Of a stretch of 64,000 bases of DNA, positions 39,775-49,630 are shown piece by piece (positions within the stretch are counted from its first letter, which is position 1; the number at the start of each line of letters is the position of its first letter). The translations under genes and the position numbers were made by a program. Location of the stretch: NCBI GenBank assembly GCA_017829075.1, contig JAGAJA010000042.1, positions 12,237 through 76,236 on the forward strand, in the 5' to 3' direction. This DNA is from Oscillospiraceae bacterium. GTDB lineage: Bacteria > Bacillota_A > Clostridia > Oscillospirales > Ruminococcaceae. The notes beneath the pieces are model-generated. The model worked only from the letters and a program-made list of their open reading frames with translations, was not told where the DNA came from and did no database searches.

Positions 39775-40731
39775 ATGGCGAAATATCTCGGAATAGATAT
39801 CGGCGGCACGAACATTGCCTGCGGCATTGTGAACGAAAACTGCGAGATCATCGCGCGCTCAAAGGTCAAGACCAACTCCCCCAGACCCTACGCTGAGATA
39901 CTTGAGGATATTATCCGGGGTGCGGAGCTTGCCTGCAAGGAAGCCGGAATTTCCCCGTCCGAGCTGGATTACATAGGTATAGGCTGTCCGGGAACCTGCA
40001 ATCAGGAAACCGGCGCGGTGGAGTATTCCAACAACCTCGGCTTTGACAACGTTCCGCTGAGAACTGACGTTGAAAAGCGGCTCGGAGTTAAGACCTACCT
40101 CGGAAACGACGCGGACGCGGCGGCTTTCGGAGAATACTGCGCCGGGGCTGCAAAGGGCGCGAAGAACGCCGTGGTGATAACCCTCGGCACCGGAGTAGGC
40201 TCTGGTATCATCATTGACGGGAAGATATACAGCGGCTCAAATTTCGCCGGGGGAGAGATAGGTCATACAGTAATCTCCGTGGATGGCAGACAGTGCACCT
40301 GCGGCAGAAAAGGCTGCTTTGAAGCTTATTCCTCCGCCACAGGACTTGTGAACACCACCAAGGAATATGCGGAGAAATTCCCTGAAAGCCTTATGGCGAA
40401 GATGATAAAGCAGGAGGGCAGGGTCAGCGCTAGAACCTCCTATGCCGCGATGAAGCAGGGCGACGAAGCCGGACGGCTTGTCACCGATGAATATGTGAAG
40501 TATCTTGCCATAGGAATTACCAACGTAATCAACGTATTTCAGCCTGACATACTCTGTATAGGCGGCGGAGTATGCAACGAGGGAGATACTCTGCTCCTGC
40601 CGCTTAGAAAACTGGTAGCAGAGCAGGTGTATTCCAAAAACAGCGCAAAAAATACCGCGATAGTTATATGCTCTCTCGGTAATGACGCGGGCATAATCGG
40701 GGCTGCAATGCTCTTTAAAGCCTGCAAATAA
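39775..40731 (+). CDS. glcK: ROK family glucokinase
   Basis: 318 residues. Phosphate loop [10 protein letters not shown], catalytic G-N-D-A-D-A-A, sugar-binding G-G-E-I-G-H and the ROK zinc motif [10 protein letters not shown]. It phosphorylates glucose or a related hexose with ATP. GGAGG six bases before the ATG. No HTH domain, so it is an enzyme rather than a NagC-type repressor. Confidence 0.93.
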   Translation: MAKYLGIDIGGTNIACGIVNENCEIIARSKVKTNSPRPYAEILEDIIRGAELACKEAGISPSELDYIGIGCPGTCNQETGAVEYSNNLGFDNVPLRTDVEKRLGVKTYLGNDADAAAFGEYCAGAAKGAKNAVVITLGTGVGSGIIIDGKIYSGSNFAGGEIGHTVISVDGRQCTCGRKGCFEAYSSATGLVNTTKEYAEKFPESLMAKMIKQEGRVSARTSYAAMKQGDEAGRLVTDEYVKYLAIGITNVINVFQPDILCIGGGVCNEGDTLLLPLRKLVAEQVYSKNSAKNTAIVICSLGNDAGIIGAAMLFKACK

Positions 40732-40769
40732 TACATATATACCGGAATTTCCGGCAGAAAGGAAAAATC

Positions 40770-42425
40770 ATGAGAAGTGATTTGATCAAAGAGGGAGTAG
40801 AAAAGACCCCTCACAGAGCGATACTCAAGGCTCTCGGTGTTACCGACAGCGAAATGCACAGACCGTTTATTGCAGTCGTATGCGCTGCGAGCGATTATGT
40901 CCCCGGACATATGCACCTGCATGAGATCTCAAAGGCGGTCAAGGACGGCATAAGAAACGCCGGCGGCGTTCCGTTTGAGTTCTTCACCATCGGCGTATGC
41001 GACGGACTTGCAATGAACCACAAGGGCATGAGATACTCCCTTGCCTCAAGAGAGCTTATTGCGGACAGCATTGAGGTAATGCTCACCGCGCACCCGCTGG
41101 ACGGCGTTGTGTTCATTCCTAACTGCGATAAGATCGTACCCGGAATGGTGCTTGCTGCTTCCAGAATGAACCTGCCCGCTATCTTTTGCAGCGGCGGCCC
41201 GATGAACCCCGGCTGTGTTCAGGGCAAGCGTGTAGGATACTCCGAGATATACGAGGCAATCGGTCAGTATTCCAACGGCGAGATCGGTGATGAGGTTATC
41301 AAGGACTTTGAGGACAATGCCTGCCCGACCTGCGGAAGCTGCTCCGGTATGTACACCGCGAACTCCATGAACTGCCTTACCGAGGCAATGGGACTTGCGC
41401 TCCCCACCGCCGGAACTGAGCCGGCTGTAAACTCCGCCCGCCGCAGACTTGCTAAGGAGTCCGGCGAACGTATCGTGGAGCTTGTAAAGGAGAATATCCG
41501 TCCCAGCGATATCCTCACCAAGAAGAATATGCTGAACGCTCTTGCAACCGATATGGCTATCGGAGCTTCCTCCAACACAGTTCTTCACCTGCTTGCTATT
41601 GCGCATGAAGCAAAGGTTGACATCACCCTTGATGATATCGACCAGATGAGCAGAAAGACCCCGCAGCTTGCAAAGCTCAATCCTGCCTCCAGCGTATTTA
41701 TCACAGATATGAACGCTGTCGGCGGTATCCAGACGGTTATCCGTGAGCTTTCAAAGGGCGGTCACGTTTTCACAGATGTTCAGACCGTTTCCGGAACTCA
41801 GGCGGACAGAATCGCCAATGCAAAGGACGCGGACGGTGTAATTATCCACAAGCTTGACGCTCCTATCCGTAAGGACGGCGGTATTGCTATCCTCAGCGGC
41901 AACCTCGCGGAGAATGGTTCTGTTGTAAAGCAGGGCGCTGTAAAGCCTGAGATGATGGACTTCACCGGAACTGCAAGAGTATTCGACGGCGAGCAGGCAG
42001 CCTGCGACGCTATCCTCGGCGGCGACATCAAGGCTGGAGACGTTGTTGTTATCCGTTACGAAGGCCCGAAGGGCGGCCCCGGTATGCCGGAAATGCTTGC
42101 GCCCACCGCAGCAATCGTCGGCAAGGGTCTTGACGGAAATGTTGCGCTTATCACAGACGGACGTTTCAGCGGCGCTTCCAGAGGCGCGGCAATCGGTCAC
42201 GTTTCTCCCGAAGCAGCCGAGGGCGGACTTATTGCGTTCGTTGAGGACGGCGATAAGATCCACATTGATATCCCGAACCGCAGCATTACTCTGCTGGTCG
42301 ATGACGAAACCATTGCAAAGCGCAGAGAAAAGGGTATTCTCCCGCCCAAGGAGCTTACCGGCTACCTCAAGCGTTACGCAGGTCTTGTTACCTCCTCCAA
42401 CACCGGCGCGGTATTCAAGGACTGA
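40770..42425 (+). CDS. ilvD: Dihydroxy-acid dehydratase
   Basis: 551 residues, the usual length. Fe-S ligands occur in N-C-D-K-I-V-P-G-M and [17 protein letters not shown], and the C-terminal G-R-F-S-G-A-S-R-G and G-H-V-S-P-E-A signatures are intact. It makes the 2-keto acids for valine, isoleucine and pantothenate. Start with AAAGGA seven bases upstream, 38 bp after glcK; a terminator follows. Confidence 0.98.
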   Translation: MRSDLIKEGVEKTPHRAILKALGVTDSEMHRPFIAVVCAASDYVPGHMHLHEISKAVKDGIRNAGGVPFEFFTIGVCDGLAMNHKGMRYSLASRELIADSIEVMLTAHPLDGVVFIPNCDKIVPGMVLAASRMNLPAIFCSGGPMNPGCVQGKRVGYSEIYEAIGQYSNGEIGDEVIKDFEDNACPTCGSCSGMYTANSMNCLTEAMGLALPTAGTEPAVNSARRRLAKESGERIVELVKENIRPSDILTKKNMLNALATDMAIGASSNTVLHLLAIAHEAKVDITLDDIDQMSRKTPQLAKLNPASSVFITDMNAVGGIQTVIRELSKGGHVFTDVQTVSGTQADRIANAKDADGVIIHKLDAPIRKDGGIAILSGNLAENGSVVKQGAVKPEMMDFTGTARVFDGEQAACDAILGGDIKAGDVVVIRYEGPKGGPGMPEMLAPTAAIVGKGLDGNVALITDGRFSGASRGAAIGHVSPEAAEGGLIAFVEDGDKIHIDIPNRSITLLVDDETIAKRREKGILPPKELTGYLKRYAGLVTSSNTGAVFKD

Positions 42426-42442
42426 TTTCATAGCATAATACG

Positions 42443-42480
42443 AGCCGTCCTGCGGATAGAGCAGGGCGGCTTGTTCTATT
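42443..42480 (+). terminator. Terminator of the ilvD operon
   Basis: Stem AGCCGTCCTGC / GCAGGGCGGCT with a 7-nt loop, then TGTTCTATTT. Confidence 0.75.
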
Positions 42481-42507
42481 TACCGGAGATACCGCATAGA
42501 ATGTGGC

Positions 42508-43083
42508 ATGATCGAATTAAAGCTTGGACGGACTGCGCTGCGGTGGGATTTCTCTTTCTTCGCGGTGCTGGCGGTGTTTTTCTGGCTGGATAAAACCGGC
42601 TTTGGACTGATGTCCCTTTCAATTTGCGCGGCGCATGAGCTGGCGCACCTTGCCATCATGAAAGCGGCGGGGATTAAACCGGATAGAGTTACCTTTTACG
42701 GAGCTGGAATCCGCATAACCGCGCCGGAAACCGAGAGCCGCTCTCCGGCAGTGCAGGCGGCGGTGTACGCGGCGGGCTGCGTGATGAATTTCCTGCTTGC
42801 AGGGGCGCTGTTTGCCGCGGGTCATGAGAATGTTGCGGCGGTAAGCCTTTTCACCGGGATATTTAATCTGCTGCCGATAGGGGAATTTGACGGCAGGCGG
42901 CTTTTAAAGCTGCTGTTTATTGCGCTGCTGAAGCCGGAGAATGTAGACGGAGCGCTTCGCGTGTGCGGGATCATTTCCGCAGTAACAGGCGCTGCGGCGG
43001 TGATCATTCTCGGAAAGGGAGCAAGCCCTACGCTGCTGATAACAATGATTTACCTGATAGTAATGTCGTTACGGCGGGTGTAA
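42508..43083 (+). CDS. Site-2 protease-like (M50, SpoIVFB-type) membrane peptidase
   Basis: 191 residues with about five membrane helices. Zinc-binding H-E-L-A-H in the second helix (about 44-48) and N-L-L-P-I-G-E-F-D-G in a later helix provide the ligands of M50 intramembrane metalloproteases. The compact form resembles SpoIVFB, which cleaves pro-sigma-K, but the partners spoIVFA/sigK are not present. No strong Shine-Dalgarno sequence precedes the ATG. Confidence 0.85.
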   Translation: MIELKLGRTALRWDFSFFAVLAVFFWLDKTGFGLMSLSICAAHELAHLAIMKAAGIKPDRVTFYGAGIRITAPETESRSPAVQAAVYAAGCVMNFLLAGALFAAGHENVAAVSLFTGIFNLLPIGEFDGRRLLKLLFIALLKPENVDGALRVCGIISAVTGAAAVIILGKGASPTLLITMIYLIVMSLRRV

Positions 43084-43101
43084 AATTAATTCCCAAACCG
43101 C

Positions 43102-43131
43102 TTGACAAGCGTATATTATTTTTGATATAAT
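43102..43131 (+). promoter_or_regulatory. Promoter of the AIM24 family gene
   Basis: TTGACA (43102-43107), 18-bp spacer, TATAAT (43126-43131). Confidence 0.8.
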
Positions 43132-43182
43132 AAAGACAGCGAAATCCCATAAATTACATTTATATGAAAAGGAGTATTTTCG

Positions 43183-43854
43183 ATGAGGTATGAAATCAAA
43201 GGCGAGCCGCTGCCCGTGGTAATTGTTTACCTTGAAGCAGGCGAGTCCGTTAAGTGCGAAAAGGGCGCAATGTCTTGGATGACCCCCAATATGCAGATGC
43301 AGACCGGCGCGGGTGGCATTGGAAAGGCATTCGGCAGAATGTTCTCCGGCGAGTCTATGTTCCAGAATACATATACAGCAGTCGGCGGACAGGGAATGAT
43401 CGCGTTCGCTTCCAGTTTCCCCGGTTCTATCATTCCGGTGGATATCAGCAAGGGAGATTTCATTGTACAGAAGTCCGGCTATCTGGCTTCTGCACCCACA
43501 GTAGAGCTTTCCGTTGCATTCCAGAAAAAGATTGGCGCAGGCTTCTTCGGCGGCGAGGGCTTCATCATGCAGAGACTTCACGGAACTGGTATGGCTTTCA
43601 TCGAGATCGACGGCTATGTTGTTGAGTATGAGCTTCAGGCAGGTCAGCAGCTTCTGGTGGACACCGGCTATCTTGCGGCAATGTCCAGCACCTGCACAAT
43701 GGATATCCAGACCATAAAGGGCGTAGGTAACGTGCTGTTCGGCGGCGAGGGTCTGTTCAACACCGTTGTAACCGGCCCCGGCAAGGTTTACCTCCAGACA
43801 ATGCCTATCAGCAATGTCGCTGGCGCTATTTCAGCGGTTATTCCGAAGAGCTGA
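43183..43854 (+). CDS. AIM24/TIGR00266 family protein
   Basis: 223 residues: M-R-Y-E-I-K-G-E-P-L-P-V-V, G-E-S-V-K-C-E-K-G-A-M-S-W-M, G-E-G-F-I-M-Q-R-L-H-G-T-G, and F-G-G-E-G-L-F-N-T-V-V-T-G-P-G-K-V-Y-L-Q-T-M. These Gly-rich beta repeats are the family signature; the fold is a tryptophan-RNA-attenuation-like beta sandwich and the function is unknown. Favourable codons and a strong promoter suggest good expression. Monocistronic with its own terminator. Confidence 0.93.
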   Translation: MRYEIKGEPLPVVIVYLEAGESVKCEKGAMSWMTPNMQMQTGAGGIGKAFGRMFSGESMFQNTYTAVGGQGMIAFASSFPGSIIPVDISKGDFIVQKSGYLASAPTVELSVAFQKKIGAGFFGGEGFIMQRLHGTGMAFIEIDGYVVEYELQAGQQLLVDTGYLAAMSSTCTMDIQTIKGVGNVLFGGEGLFNTVVTGPGKVYLQTMPISNVAGAISAVIPKS

Positions 43855-43866
43855 TTTGAATAATTC

Positions 43867-43898
43867 GATCCCCCGGCAGATTTGTCGGGGGATTTTTC
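43867..43898 (+). terminator. Terminator of the AIM24 gene
   Basis: Stem ATCCCCCGGC / GTCGGGGGAT and a TTTTT tail. Confidence 0.9.
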
Positions 43899-43987
43899 TG
43901 CGTAATATATCGACGGGTGTCGTATAAATTTAACAGTGTTTTCTGGTAAAGAAAACTTAAAAATATATTACATTTTTGTAATAATTA

Positions 43988-44016
43988 TTGACAAATAATA
44001 TCAGAGATGATATACT
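43988..44016 (+). promoter_or_regulatory. Promoter of the ABC/secreted-repeat-protein/permease operon
   Basis: TTGACA (43988-43993), 17-bp spacer, TATACT (44011-44016). The start codon is 200 bp away; the transcript leader therefore contains the palindromic repeat at 44105-44195. Confidence 0.8.
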
Positions 44017-44104
44017 TCTATATAAAATATAAATACAATATTTTACAAAAATAATGCAACCTTTCTATATAATAATCTGTTTTTATAGATAGGCAAGACA
44101 GGCA

Positions 44105-44195
44105 GGGTTATGTTGATTAAAGCGAAGCATATCAAGTTCAGCCGCGTGAGTAGACTCGTTTGAACGTGGCGAATTTGATTTAATCAGCGTTTCCC
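44105..44195. repeat. Short palindromic repeat, copy B, in a 5' UTR
   Basis: Same family as 1932-2020: GATTAAAGCGAAG, CAGCCGCGTGAG and TTTAATCAGCGTTTCC are shared in order. The inner arms read ATCAAGTTC / GAATTTGAT here, still pairing with one G-U. It ends 20 bp before the ATG of the ATPase, next to the G-rich ribosome binding site, so folding could affect translation. Confidence 0.75.
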
Positions 44196-44215
44196 TAGGA
44201 AAAGGGGGGGACTTA

Positions 44216-44959
44216 ATGGAAACTGAACAGCCTACAAAGGTCAGAAAACCCAGAGCCATGATTCACGTCAAAAACCTCCGCAAGGAATACCAGCTTGAGG
44301 GCGGCGAGCCAGTCGTTGCCCTGAAACGGATAAACCTAGATATAATGGAGGGTGAGCTGTGCTGCATATTCGGCACCTCTGGTTCGGGTAAATCCACGCT
44401 GCTAAATCAGCTTGCGGGACTTGAAAAGCCTACTTTCGGTGACGTATACATAAGGGGAGTGCCGATAACCCGGCTCAATGAAAATCAGCTTGCCGCTTTC
44501 CGGCAGAAGCACATAGGATTCGTGTTCCAGTCGTATAATCTCCTGCCGTTCATGACGGCGGTGGAAAATGTTGCCATGCCTCTGATGTTCAGGGGCGACA
44601 GCAGACGGGAACGCACGAAAAAGGCAGTAGCTATGCTGAAGAAAGTGGGTCTTGGAAACCGACTGAAGCATTATCCAAGACAGATGTCCGGCGGTCAGCA
44701 GCAGAGAGTTGGTATTGCAAGAGCGTTTGTGGCAATGCCGGACGTTGTCTTTGCGGACGAGCCGACAGGAAACCTCGATTCCAAAACAACGATCGAGGTC
44801 ATGGATATGATAAAGAATTTCGCACGGAAATTCCGGCAGACGATCGTGCTGGTAACTCACGATCCGGAGCTTGCCAAATACGCAGACCGGATAGTAACAC
44901 TCGTTGACGGAAGAATTGTCAGCGATACAAAAGGAGAAAATCATGAGGAAATATCTTGA
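44216..44959 (+). CDS. LolD/MacB-type ABC transporter ATPase
   Basis: 247 residues. Walker A G-T-S-G-S-G-K-S-T, Q-loop F-V-F-Q-S-Y-N-L-L-P, signature M-S-G-G-Q-Q-Q-R, Walker B V-V-F-A-D-E-P-T-G-N-L-D and H-loop V-T-H-D. The MacB-like features agree with the FtsX-type permease two genes on. Overlaps the following secreted protein gene by 17 bp. Such systems work as mechanotransmitters or export factors rather than classic importers. Confidence 0.93.
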   Translation: METEQPTKVRKPRAMIHVKNLRKEYQLEGGEPVVALKRINLDIMEGELCCIFGTSGSGKSTLLNQLAGLEKPTFGDVYIRGVPITRLNENQLAAFRQKHIGFVFQSYNLLPFMTAVENVAMPLMFRGDSRRERTKKAVAMLKKVGLGNRLKHYPRQMSGGQQQRVGIARAFVAMPDVVFADEPTGNLDSKTTIEVMDMIKNFARKFRQTIVLVTHDPELAKYADRIVTLVDGRIVSDTKGENHEEIS

Positions 44960-47870
44960 GAAAGTATTGTCAGTATTTATCGGAGCGTCTTTGATGATCG
45001 CGGCGGCTCCGGCAGCAGTGCCGCTTGCAGCCTATGCGGAATCGTCCGGGAGCGACCCGGCAGATCCTGCTGACCCTGCTGACCCTTCCGAGCCGGAAAC
45101 CCCTGCGCTCACGTTAAATCCGGTGGTAGTGGGTTATTCTGTAACGAACAGCAAGGGCAATGAAGTCAGCACAATTTATTCTAAGTCTGAATTCAACATG
45201 ACGCTCACCATAAAGGACATAAAGGTAAAGACCTCTCAGGTAGGGGATATCGCAAATATCGACTTTATGAAGAGCATGGACAGCTTCAAGGCAACGGTTG
45301 AGTCCAAGAGAATTGTTTCTCAGGGTGACCAGCTTCTGGTTTATGAGGTAGTCCTGAAAAACTGCAAGTGGACAGGCGGAGATACTTCTTTCGGCTTTAT
45401 GGTAGGATATGCCGGGGGAAGCGATTATGCCACAGGTTCTGTGAACATAACAGAGTGCACTGTTGCAGAAAAAGTAGACGATCCTGTCAACCCCTCTTCC
45501 GAACCAACAATGATGATTTCCGTAATCGACCCGGAATCGCCGATAAAAGCGGGAGAATCCGGCGAGCTTGAGATCAGGATAAAGAATCTCGGTTCTACAT
45601 ATGCCTATAATCTCCTCGCAGAGATCTCTTCCTCTGATGATATCCTCATTGTTGACGGAACAGGCACCCAGAACATAAACTCTCTTGATTATCTTCAGGA
45701 GAAAGTTATTACAGTCAAATTCAAGGCACTTGGCAAGATCAGCTCCGAGAAGCAGACATTCGGCGTATCATTGAAATACTACTACGACAACGGCACGTCC
45801 GAAACCGTTGGAAACGCATCAACACAGGTCGCAGTAGAGGCTGAGCTGACAACTGTCGAAAAAGTATATCCTGTTGTCAAGACCGAGTTCTCCATGACAG
45901 AGGCTGTACTTGAGCCGGACAAGGAATACAGCGGAGTACTGACCGTTAGAAATATCGGTACCGCCGATATCAACGGATTGTTCGTTAATTTCACAGGTTC
46001 AGATGATATCGTCGTAACAAACGAAACAGGTTCTGTATATATAGAAGAAATTCCGGTAGGCACACAAAAGAACATCACGGTAAAATTCCGTACCATGAAA
46101 GACCTTACATCGGCGCGTCAGTTTATCAACGCAGCGCTCAAGTACAGCTATGTAATGGGCAGCGAGGAGCTTGACGGAAGCTATGAAAAGTCCTTTGTGA
46201 TGCTAGGCACAGGAATGGATCAGGCTCCGCTGCCGATAATCTCTTCCAAACCGCTGGAGGATCCGCTTGCGGCAGGCAAGAGCTACCGAAAGATATTCCT
46301 TATCACCAACAAGGGCAGCCGGGATATGAAGAATATCACGGTAAAGGTCAAGGGCAGCGAGGGACTGACTATCACTGACGGCAAGGATCAGTTCTTTGTT
46401 GATGAAATCAAGGCAGGCGAGGAGAAAAAGCTGCTCGTTACCTTTGATACAAACGCAGAGATTGCTTCAGTAAACCAGACCCTTGACATAGAGATTGATT
46501 ATTTCTATGAGAAGAACGGAACAATGACCGCCGAAACCAAGACCGGCACGGTAACAATGAACTCTACTGTTTCTGCTGCGCCGGTGCTGAGAATTTCAGG
46601 TGAAAAGCTTCCGGAGGCGCTTGTTCCGGACAAGAGTTATGATTATACTATCACAGTCAAAAACTGCGGAGAAGTCACTGTAAAAGATGTATACATTGAT
46701 TTTACAGGAACAGACGCGCTCTATTTCCTTGACGGAACTGAGTCGGGCTACATTGAGTCGATCCGCCCCGGCGCTGACGCAGAGGTTAAAGTGAAATTCC
46801 GCACCCTCAGCGACATAACCTCCGTAAAGCAGGGAATTACCGCTGAAATGAAATATTCCTACGGCAAGAATGCTTCTATACTTTCCACCACCGGCACATC
46901 GTCTGTCGTTCTTATCGCAGCGGCTAACAGGGCAGGTGACGGAAATTCCGCAGCGCCTAATATCATCATCGGCAAGTACGATATAGGTCAGGATCAGATC
47001 CCGGCGGGCGAGGTGTTCGAGCTTGCTCTTGATTTCTACAACACCAGCGCGGATACCTCCATTGAGAATGTTGTAATGACAATCAATGCCGGCGGTGATC
47101 TCTCGATCTACGGAGGCAGCAGCTCGTTCTATTACCCGGCTATCTCCGCGGCGGGGGCTTCCAGCGAGTCAATTCAGCTCCGTGCGCTCCCAACAGCGGC
47201 GACCGGCACTTCCACCGTTTCAGTTTCTTTCAAGTACGACTACCTCACAGGCGGAACAAGGAACACGATCACTTCCGAACAGACGCTTTATATCCCGGTT
47301 TATCAGCCGGATAAGATGACTTTTTCCGTTACACAGCCTAACTACGATGTTTATGCAGGAAACGAGGTTTATATCACTCTCAGCTATCTTAATAAGGGAC
47401 GCTCTGACGCGGCAAACGTTAAGGCGGAGCTTGTCGGCGACGTCGGCGCGCTTTCCACTGAAAAGATCATCGGCAATGTACTGGCTGGCGGAAACGGCAC
47501 TGTCGATTTCATCGTAACTCCCTATATGTCCGGCGAAGTAAGCTTTTCGATCGTTCTGACCTATGAGGACTCCAACATGAACGAGGTTACAAAGGAACTT
47601 CCCGTTACACTTAATGTAATGGAAATGGACTGGGGCGGAGATTTCATTGACCCCATGCCAGATGAAGAACCTGTCGAGGAGGAGGGCGGCTTCCCGTGGT
47701 GGATCGTGATAGTCGGCGGCAGCGTTCTGGTAGTGGCTGCGGTCGTAGTTATCATCGTTGTGGTTCATAAGAAGAAAAAGAACGGCAAAAAGCTCACAGA
47801 GGACGATTTTGACTGGGAGGACGATCTGGACGAGGACAGCTCGGACAGCAATGACAAAACGAAGGTTTAA
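44943..47870 (+). CDS. Large secreted, membrane-anchored protein with repeated Ig-like (CARDB/COG1361-type) domains
   Basis: 975 residues from ATG at 44943, seven bases after AAAGGAG. Signal peptide ending about A-Y-A (residue 32), a D-P-A repeat linker, then at least five ~115-120-residue beta-sandwich repeats each with a phrase like G-x-S-Y-x-x-x-x-x-x-x-N-x-G, I-x-V-K-F-x-T, and a final helix I-V-I-V-G-G-S-V-L-V-V-A-A-V-V-V-I-I-V-V followed by a Lys-rich and then acidic tail. It is anchored outside. It sits between the ATPase and the permease, the usual place for COG1361-like partners, and probably is the extracellular part of this transporter. Confidence 0.88.
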   Translation: MRKYLEKVLSVFIGASLMIAAAPAAVPLAAYAESSGSDPADPADPADPSEPETPALTLNPVVVGYSVTNSKGNEVSTIYSKSEFNMTLTIKDIKVKTSQVGDIANIDFMKSMDSFKATVESKRIVSQGDQLLVYEVVLKNCKWTGGDTSFGFMVGYAGGSDYATGSVNITECTVAEKVDDPVNPSSEPTMMISVIDPESPIKAGESGELEIRIKNLGSTYAYNLLAEISSSDDILIVDGTGTQNINSLDYLQEKVITVKFKALGKISSEKQTFGVSLKYYYDNGTSETVGNASTQVAVEAELTTVEKVYPVVKTEFSMTEAVLEPDKEYSGVLTVRNIGTADINGLFVNFTGSDDIVVTNETGSVYIEEIPVGTQKNITVKFRTMKDLTSARQFINAALKYSYVMGSEELDGSYEKSFVMLGTGMDQAPLPIISSKPLEDPLAAGKSYRKIFLITNKGSRDMKNITVKVKGSEGLTITDGKDQFFVDEIKAGEEKKLLVTFDTNAEIASVNQTLDIEIDYFYEKNGTMTAETKTGTVTMNSTVSAAPVLRISGEKLPEALVPDKSYDYTITVKNCGEVTVKDVYIDFTGTDALYFLDGTESGYIESIRPGADAEVKVKFRTLSDITSVKQGITAEMKYSYGKNASILSTTGTSSVVLIAAANRAGDGNSAAPNIIIGKYDIGQDQIPAGEVFELALDFYNTSADTSIENVVMTINAGGDLSIYGGSSSFYYPAISAAGASSESIQLRALPTAATGTSTVSVSFKYDYLTGGTRNTITSEQTLYIPVYQPDKMTFSVTQPNYDVYAGNEVYITLSYLNKGRSDAANVKAELVGDVGALSTEKIIGNVLAGGNGTVDFIVTPYMSGEVSFSIVLTYEDSNMNEVTKELPVTLNVMEMDWGGDFIDPMPDEEPVEEEGGFPWWIVIVGGSVLVVAAVVVIIVVVHKKKKNGKKLTEDDFDWEDDLDEDSSDSNDKTKV

Positions 47871-47882
47871 TGGTGACGATCT

Positions 47883-49268
47883 GTGAAAGTTTTTGACATG
47901 ATAAAGATGTGCCTGCAAAACCTCACCCGCCGGAAATCCAGAACGATACTCACCGTTCTCGGCGTTGTGATAGGCTGCTGCGCCATCGTAACAATGATGT
48001 CCATTGGCTTCGGCGTTCAGAATTCACAGCAGATAATGCTTGAGGGAATGGGCGACCTTACGTTGATACAGGTCTACTCCGGAGGAAGCACGAAGCTTGA
48101 CGACGACGCTATCCGGAAGTTCCAGAACATAGCAAACGTTGATGTCGCGATCGGAAAATACCAGCTCCGCAATGTCGGAATGAACATCTATGCCGGAGAG
48201 AATAACCGGTATCAGATGAGCTGGGCGCAGGTCGTCGGAATTAACGAGGACACTATGGAAAAGTTCGGATTTGAACTGCTTTCAGGAAGCTTCCCTAAGG
48301 AGAAATTCTGTGTGCTCGCCGGTCAGTTTGCGGCGTACAATTTGATAGACACCCAGCGCCCGGAGGGACATAACATGGTTGACCGCTGGAGCGCAATGTA
48401 TTCGATTAATCCGGAAACCGGCGAATATAGCTACAATCCTGATGCGGAGCTGCCGGCTCCATATATCGACCTTCAGGGGCAGACGCTGACCCTTGAACTT
48501 TACAGCTATGAAAACTACGATGTGAAGAAAACTCAGGAGGTTACGGTATCCGGTGTTGTAAAAGAGGATTACAACAAGGATTATGCCACCAGCGAGGGCT
48601 TCATTTTCCTTACCAGCGACCTTGTGGCGCTCCAGAAAATGATTTATCCAAACTCCTCTCAGAAAATGGAATACAATGAGATCTACGTCAAGGCAAGGGA
48701 TATCTCACAGGTCGCCGATATCGAAAAGGAGATCAAGAAGATGGGATATTCCACCTACTCAATGGAGAGCGTAAGAAAGCCCCTTGAGGAGGAGGCACGC
48801 AAGCAACAGATGATGCTGGGCGGTCTGGGAGCGGTTTCGCTTTTCGTTGCGGCGCTGGGCATTACCAACACAATGATAATGTCAATATCTGAACGCACCC
48901 GCGAGATCGGCGTAATGAAGGCACTCGGCTGCTATCTCGGAAATATCCGCGCCGTGTTCCTCATGGAGGCAGGTTTTATCGGGCTGATCGGCGGCGTGAT
49001 CGGAGGCGCTCTGAGCTTTATCATCTCACTTGTGATGAATGTCCTGACTAACGAGGCGGTCAAGGGCATGGAAATAAACAGCCTCGAAACGCTGTGGAAT
49101 ATGATCGTCATGGCAATGTCGCCGGAAAACAGTCCGATGTCCATAGTTCCGCTTTGGCTCTACGGCTTTGCGATACTGTTTTCAATTGTCATCGGTCTTG
49201 GATCCGGATTTTATCCGGCAAATAAGGCGGTTCATATCTCGGCTATGGAGGCAATCAAGCGCGAATAA
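47883..49268 (+). CDS. MacB/FtsX-type ABC transporter permease
   Basis: 461 residues from GTG at 47883. N-terminal helix with the T-R-R-K-S-R-T-I-L-T-V-L-G-V-V-I-G start typical of MacB-like permeases, a ~240-residue extracellular domain, and three helices at the C-terminus (about 305-335, 355-385, 425-450) with E-R-T-R-E-I-G-V-M-K-A-L-G between. Pairs with the ATPase at 44216 and the secreted protein between them. Followed by a terminator that has been split by element copy 3. Confidence 0.93.
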   Translation: MKVFDMIKMCLQNLTRRKSRTILTVLGVVIGCCAIVTMMSIGFGVQNSQQIMLEGMGDLTLIQVYSGGSTKLDDDAIRKFQNIANVDVAIGKYQLRNVGMNIYAGENNRYQMSWAQVVGINEDTMEKFGFELLSGSFPKEKFCVLAGQFAAYNLIDTQRPEGHNMVDRWSAMYSINPETGEYSYNPDAELPAPYIDLQGQTLTLELYSYENYDVKKTQEVTVSGVVKEDYNKDYATSEGFIFLTSDLVALQKMIYPNSSQKMEYNEIYVKARDISQVADIEKEIKKMGYSTYSMESVRKPLEEEARKQQMMLGGLGAVSLFVAALGITNTMIMSISERTREIGVMKALGCYLGNIRAVFLMEAGFIGLIGGVIGGALSFIISLVMNVLTNEAVKGMEINSLETLWNMIVMAMSPENSPMSIVPLWLYGFAILFSIVIGLGSGFYPANKAVHISAMEAIKRE

Positions 49269-49279
49269 TCACATAATAC

Positions 49280-49302
49280 GGGGCAGGGGAAAACCTCTGC
49301 CC
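49280..49302 (+). repeat. First copy of the duplicated terminator hairpin of the permease operon
   Basis: GGGCAGGGG-AAAA-CCTCTGCCC hairpin without T-run; repeated at 49434-49455 with a T-run. Confidence 0.8.
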
Positions 49303-49303
49303 T

Positions 49304-49433
49304 CAGGCTGTCGATAAACCACCATCTGCGTCGTCACTCCGCATAACGGCAGGCACAAAGCCTAGCCGTTATGCGGGTTCCTAGCATCTGGCGGCTTCTC
49401 GCCACCCTGAAAAGGTACTTTTGCTACAACCTG
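49304..49433 (+). mobile_element. Terminator-splitting structured repeat, copy 3 (different interior)
   Basis: 130 bp between duplicated terminator hairpins. Ends CAGGCTGTCGATAAAC and (reverse of right end) CAGGTTGTAGCAAAAG resemble those of copies 1 and 2, but the interior is different: a strong hairpin CCGCATAACGGC / GCCGTTATGCGG with an AGGC/GCCT inner stem at about 49340-49378. The whole segment is an imperfect palindrome. Confidence 0.65.
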
Positions 49434-49462
49434 GGGGCAGGGGAAAACCTCTGCCTTTTTTG
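49434..49462 (+). terminator. Second hairpin copy with T-run, terminating the permease operon
   Basis: Same 22 bp as 49280-49301 followed by TTTTTTG. Confidence 0.8.
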
Positions 49463-49547
49463 TTTATTTTTAACTAAAGTGTTGTTGCTCTTTCACTAAT
49501 AGTATGCAATATGTCTAAAATGTATAGAGGCTATGCGTATTTAACAT

Positions 49548-49576
49548 TTTACAAGCCTGTATAGAAATGATATAAT
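49548..49576 (+). promoter_or_regulatory. Promoter of the iron alcohol dehydrogenase gene
   Basis: TTTACA (49548-49553), 17-bp spacer, TATAAT (49571-49576). Confidence 0.8.
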
Positions 49577-49583
49577 AAAATTA

Positions 49584-49630
49584 TTAAAAACCAATAGATT
49601 ATTATGCTTTTTTCTGTTGGTTTTTCACAA
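49584..49630 (+). promoter_or_regulatory. Terminator-like leader hairpin upstream of the alcohol dehydrogenase
   Basis: AAAAACCAA ... TTGGTTTTT forms a stem, extended by AGA/TCT, ending in a T-run within 10 bases of the transcription start. It lies between promoter and ribosome binding site, so it may act as an attenuator or protect the mRNA 5' end. Confidence 0.5.
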
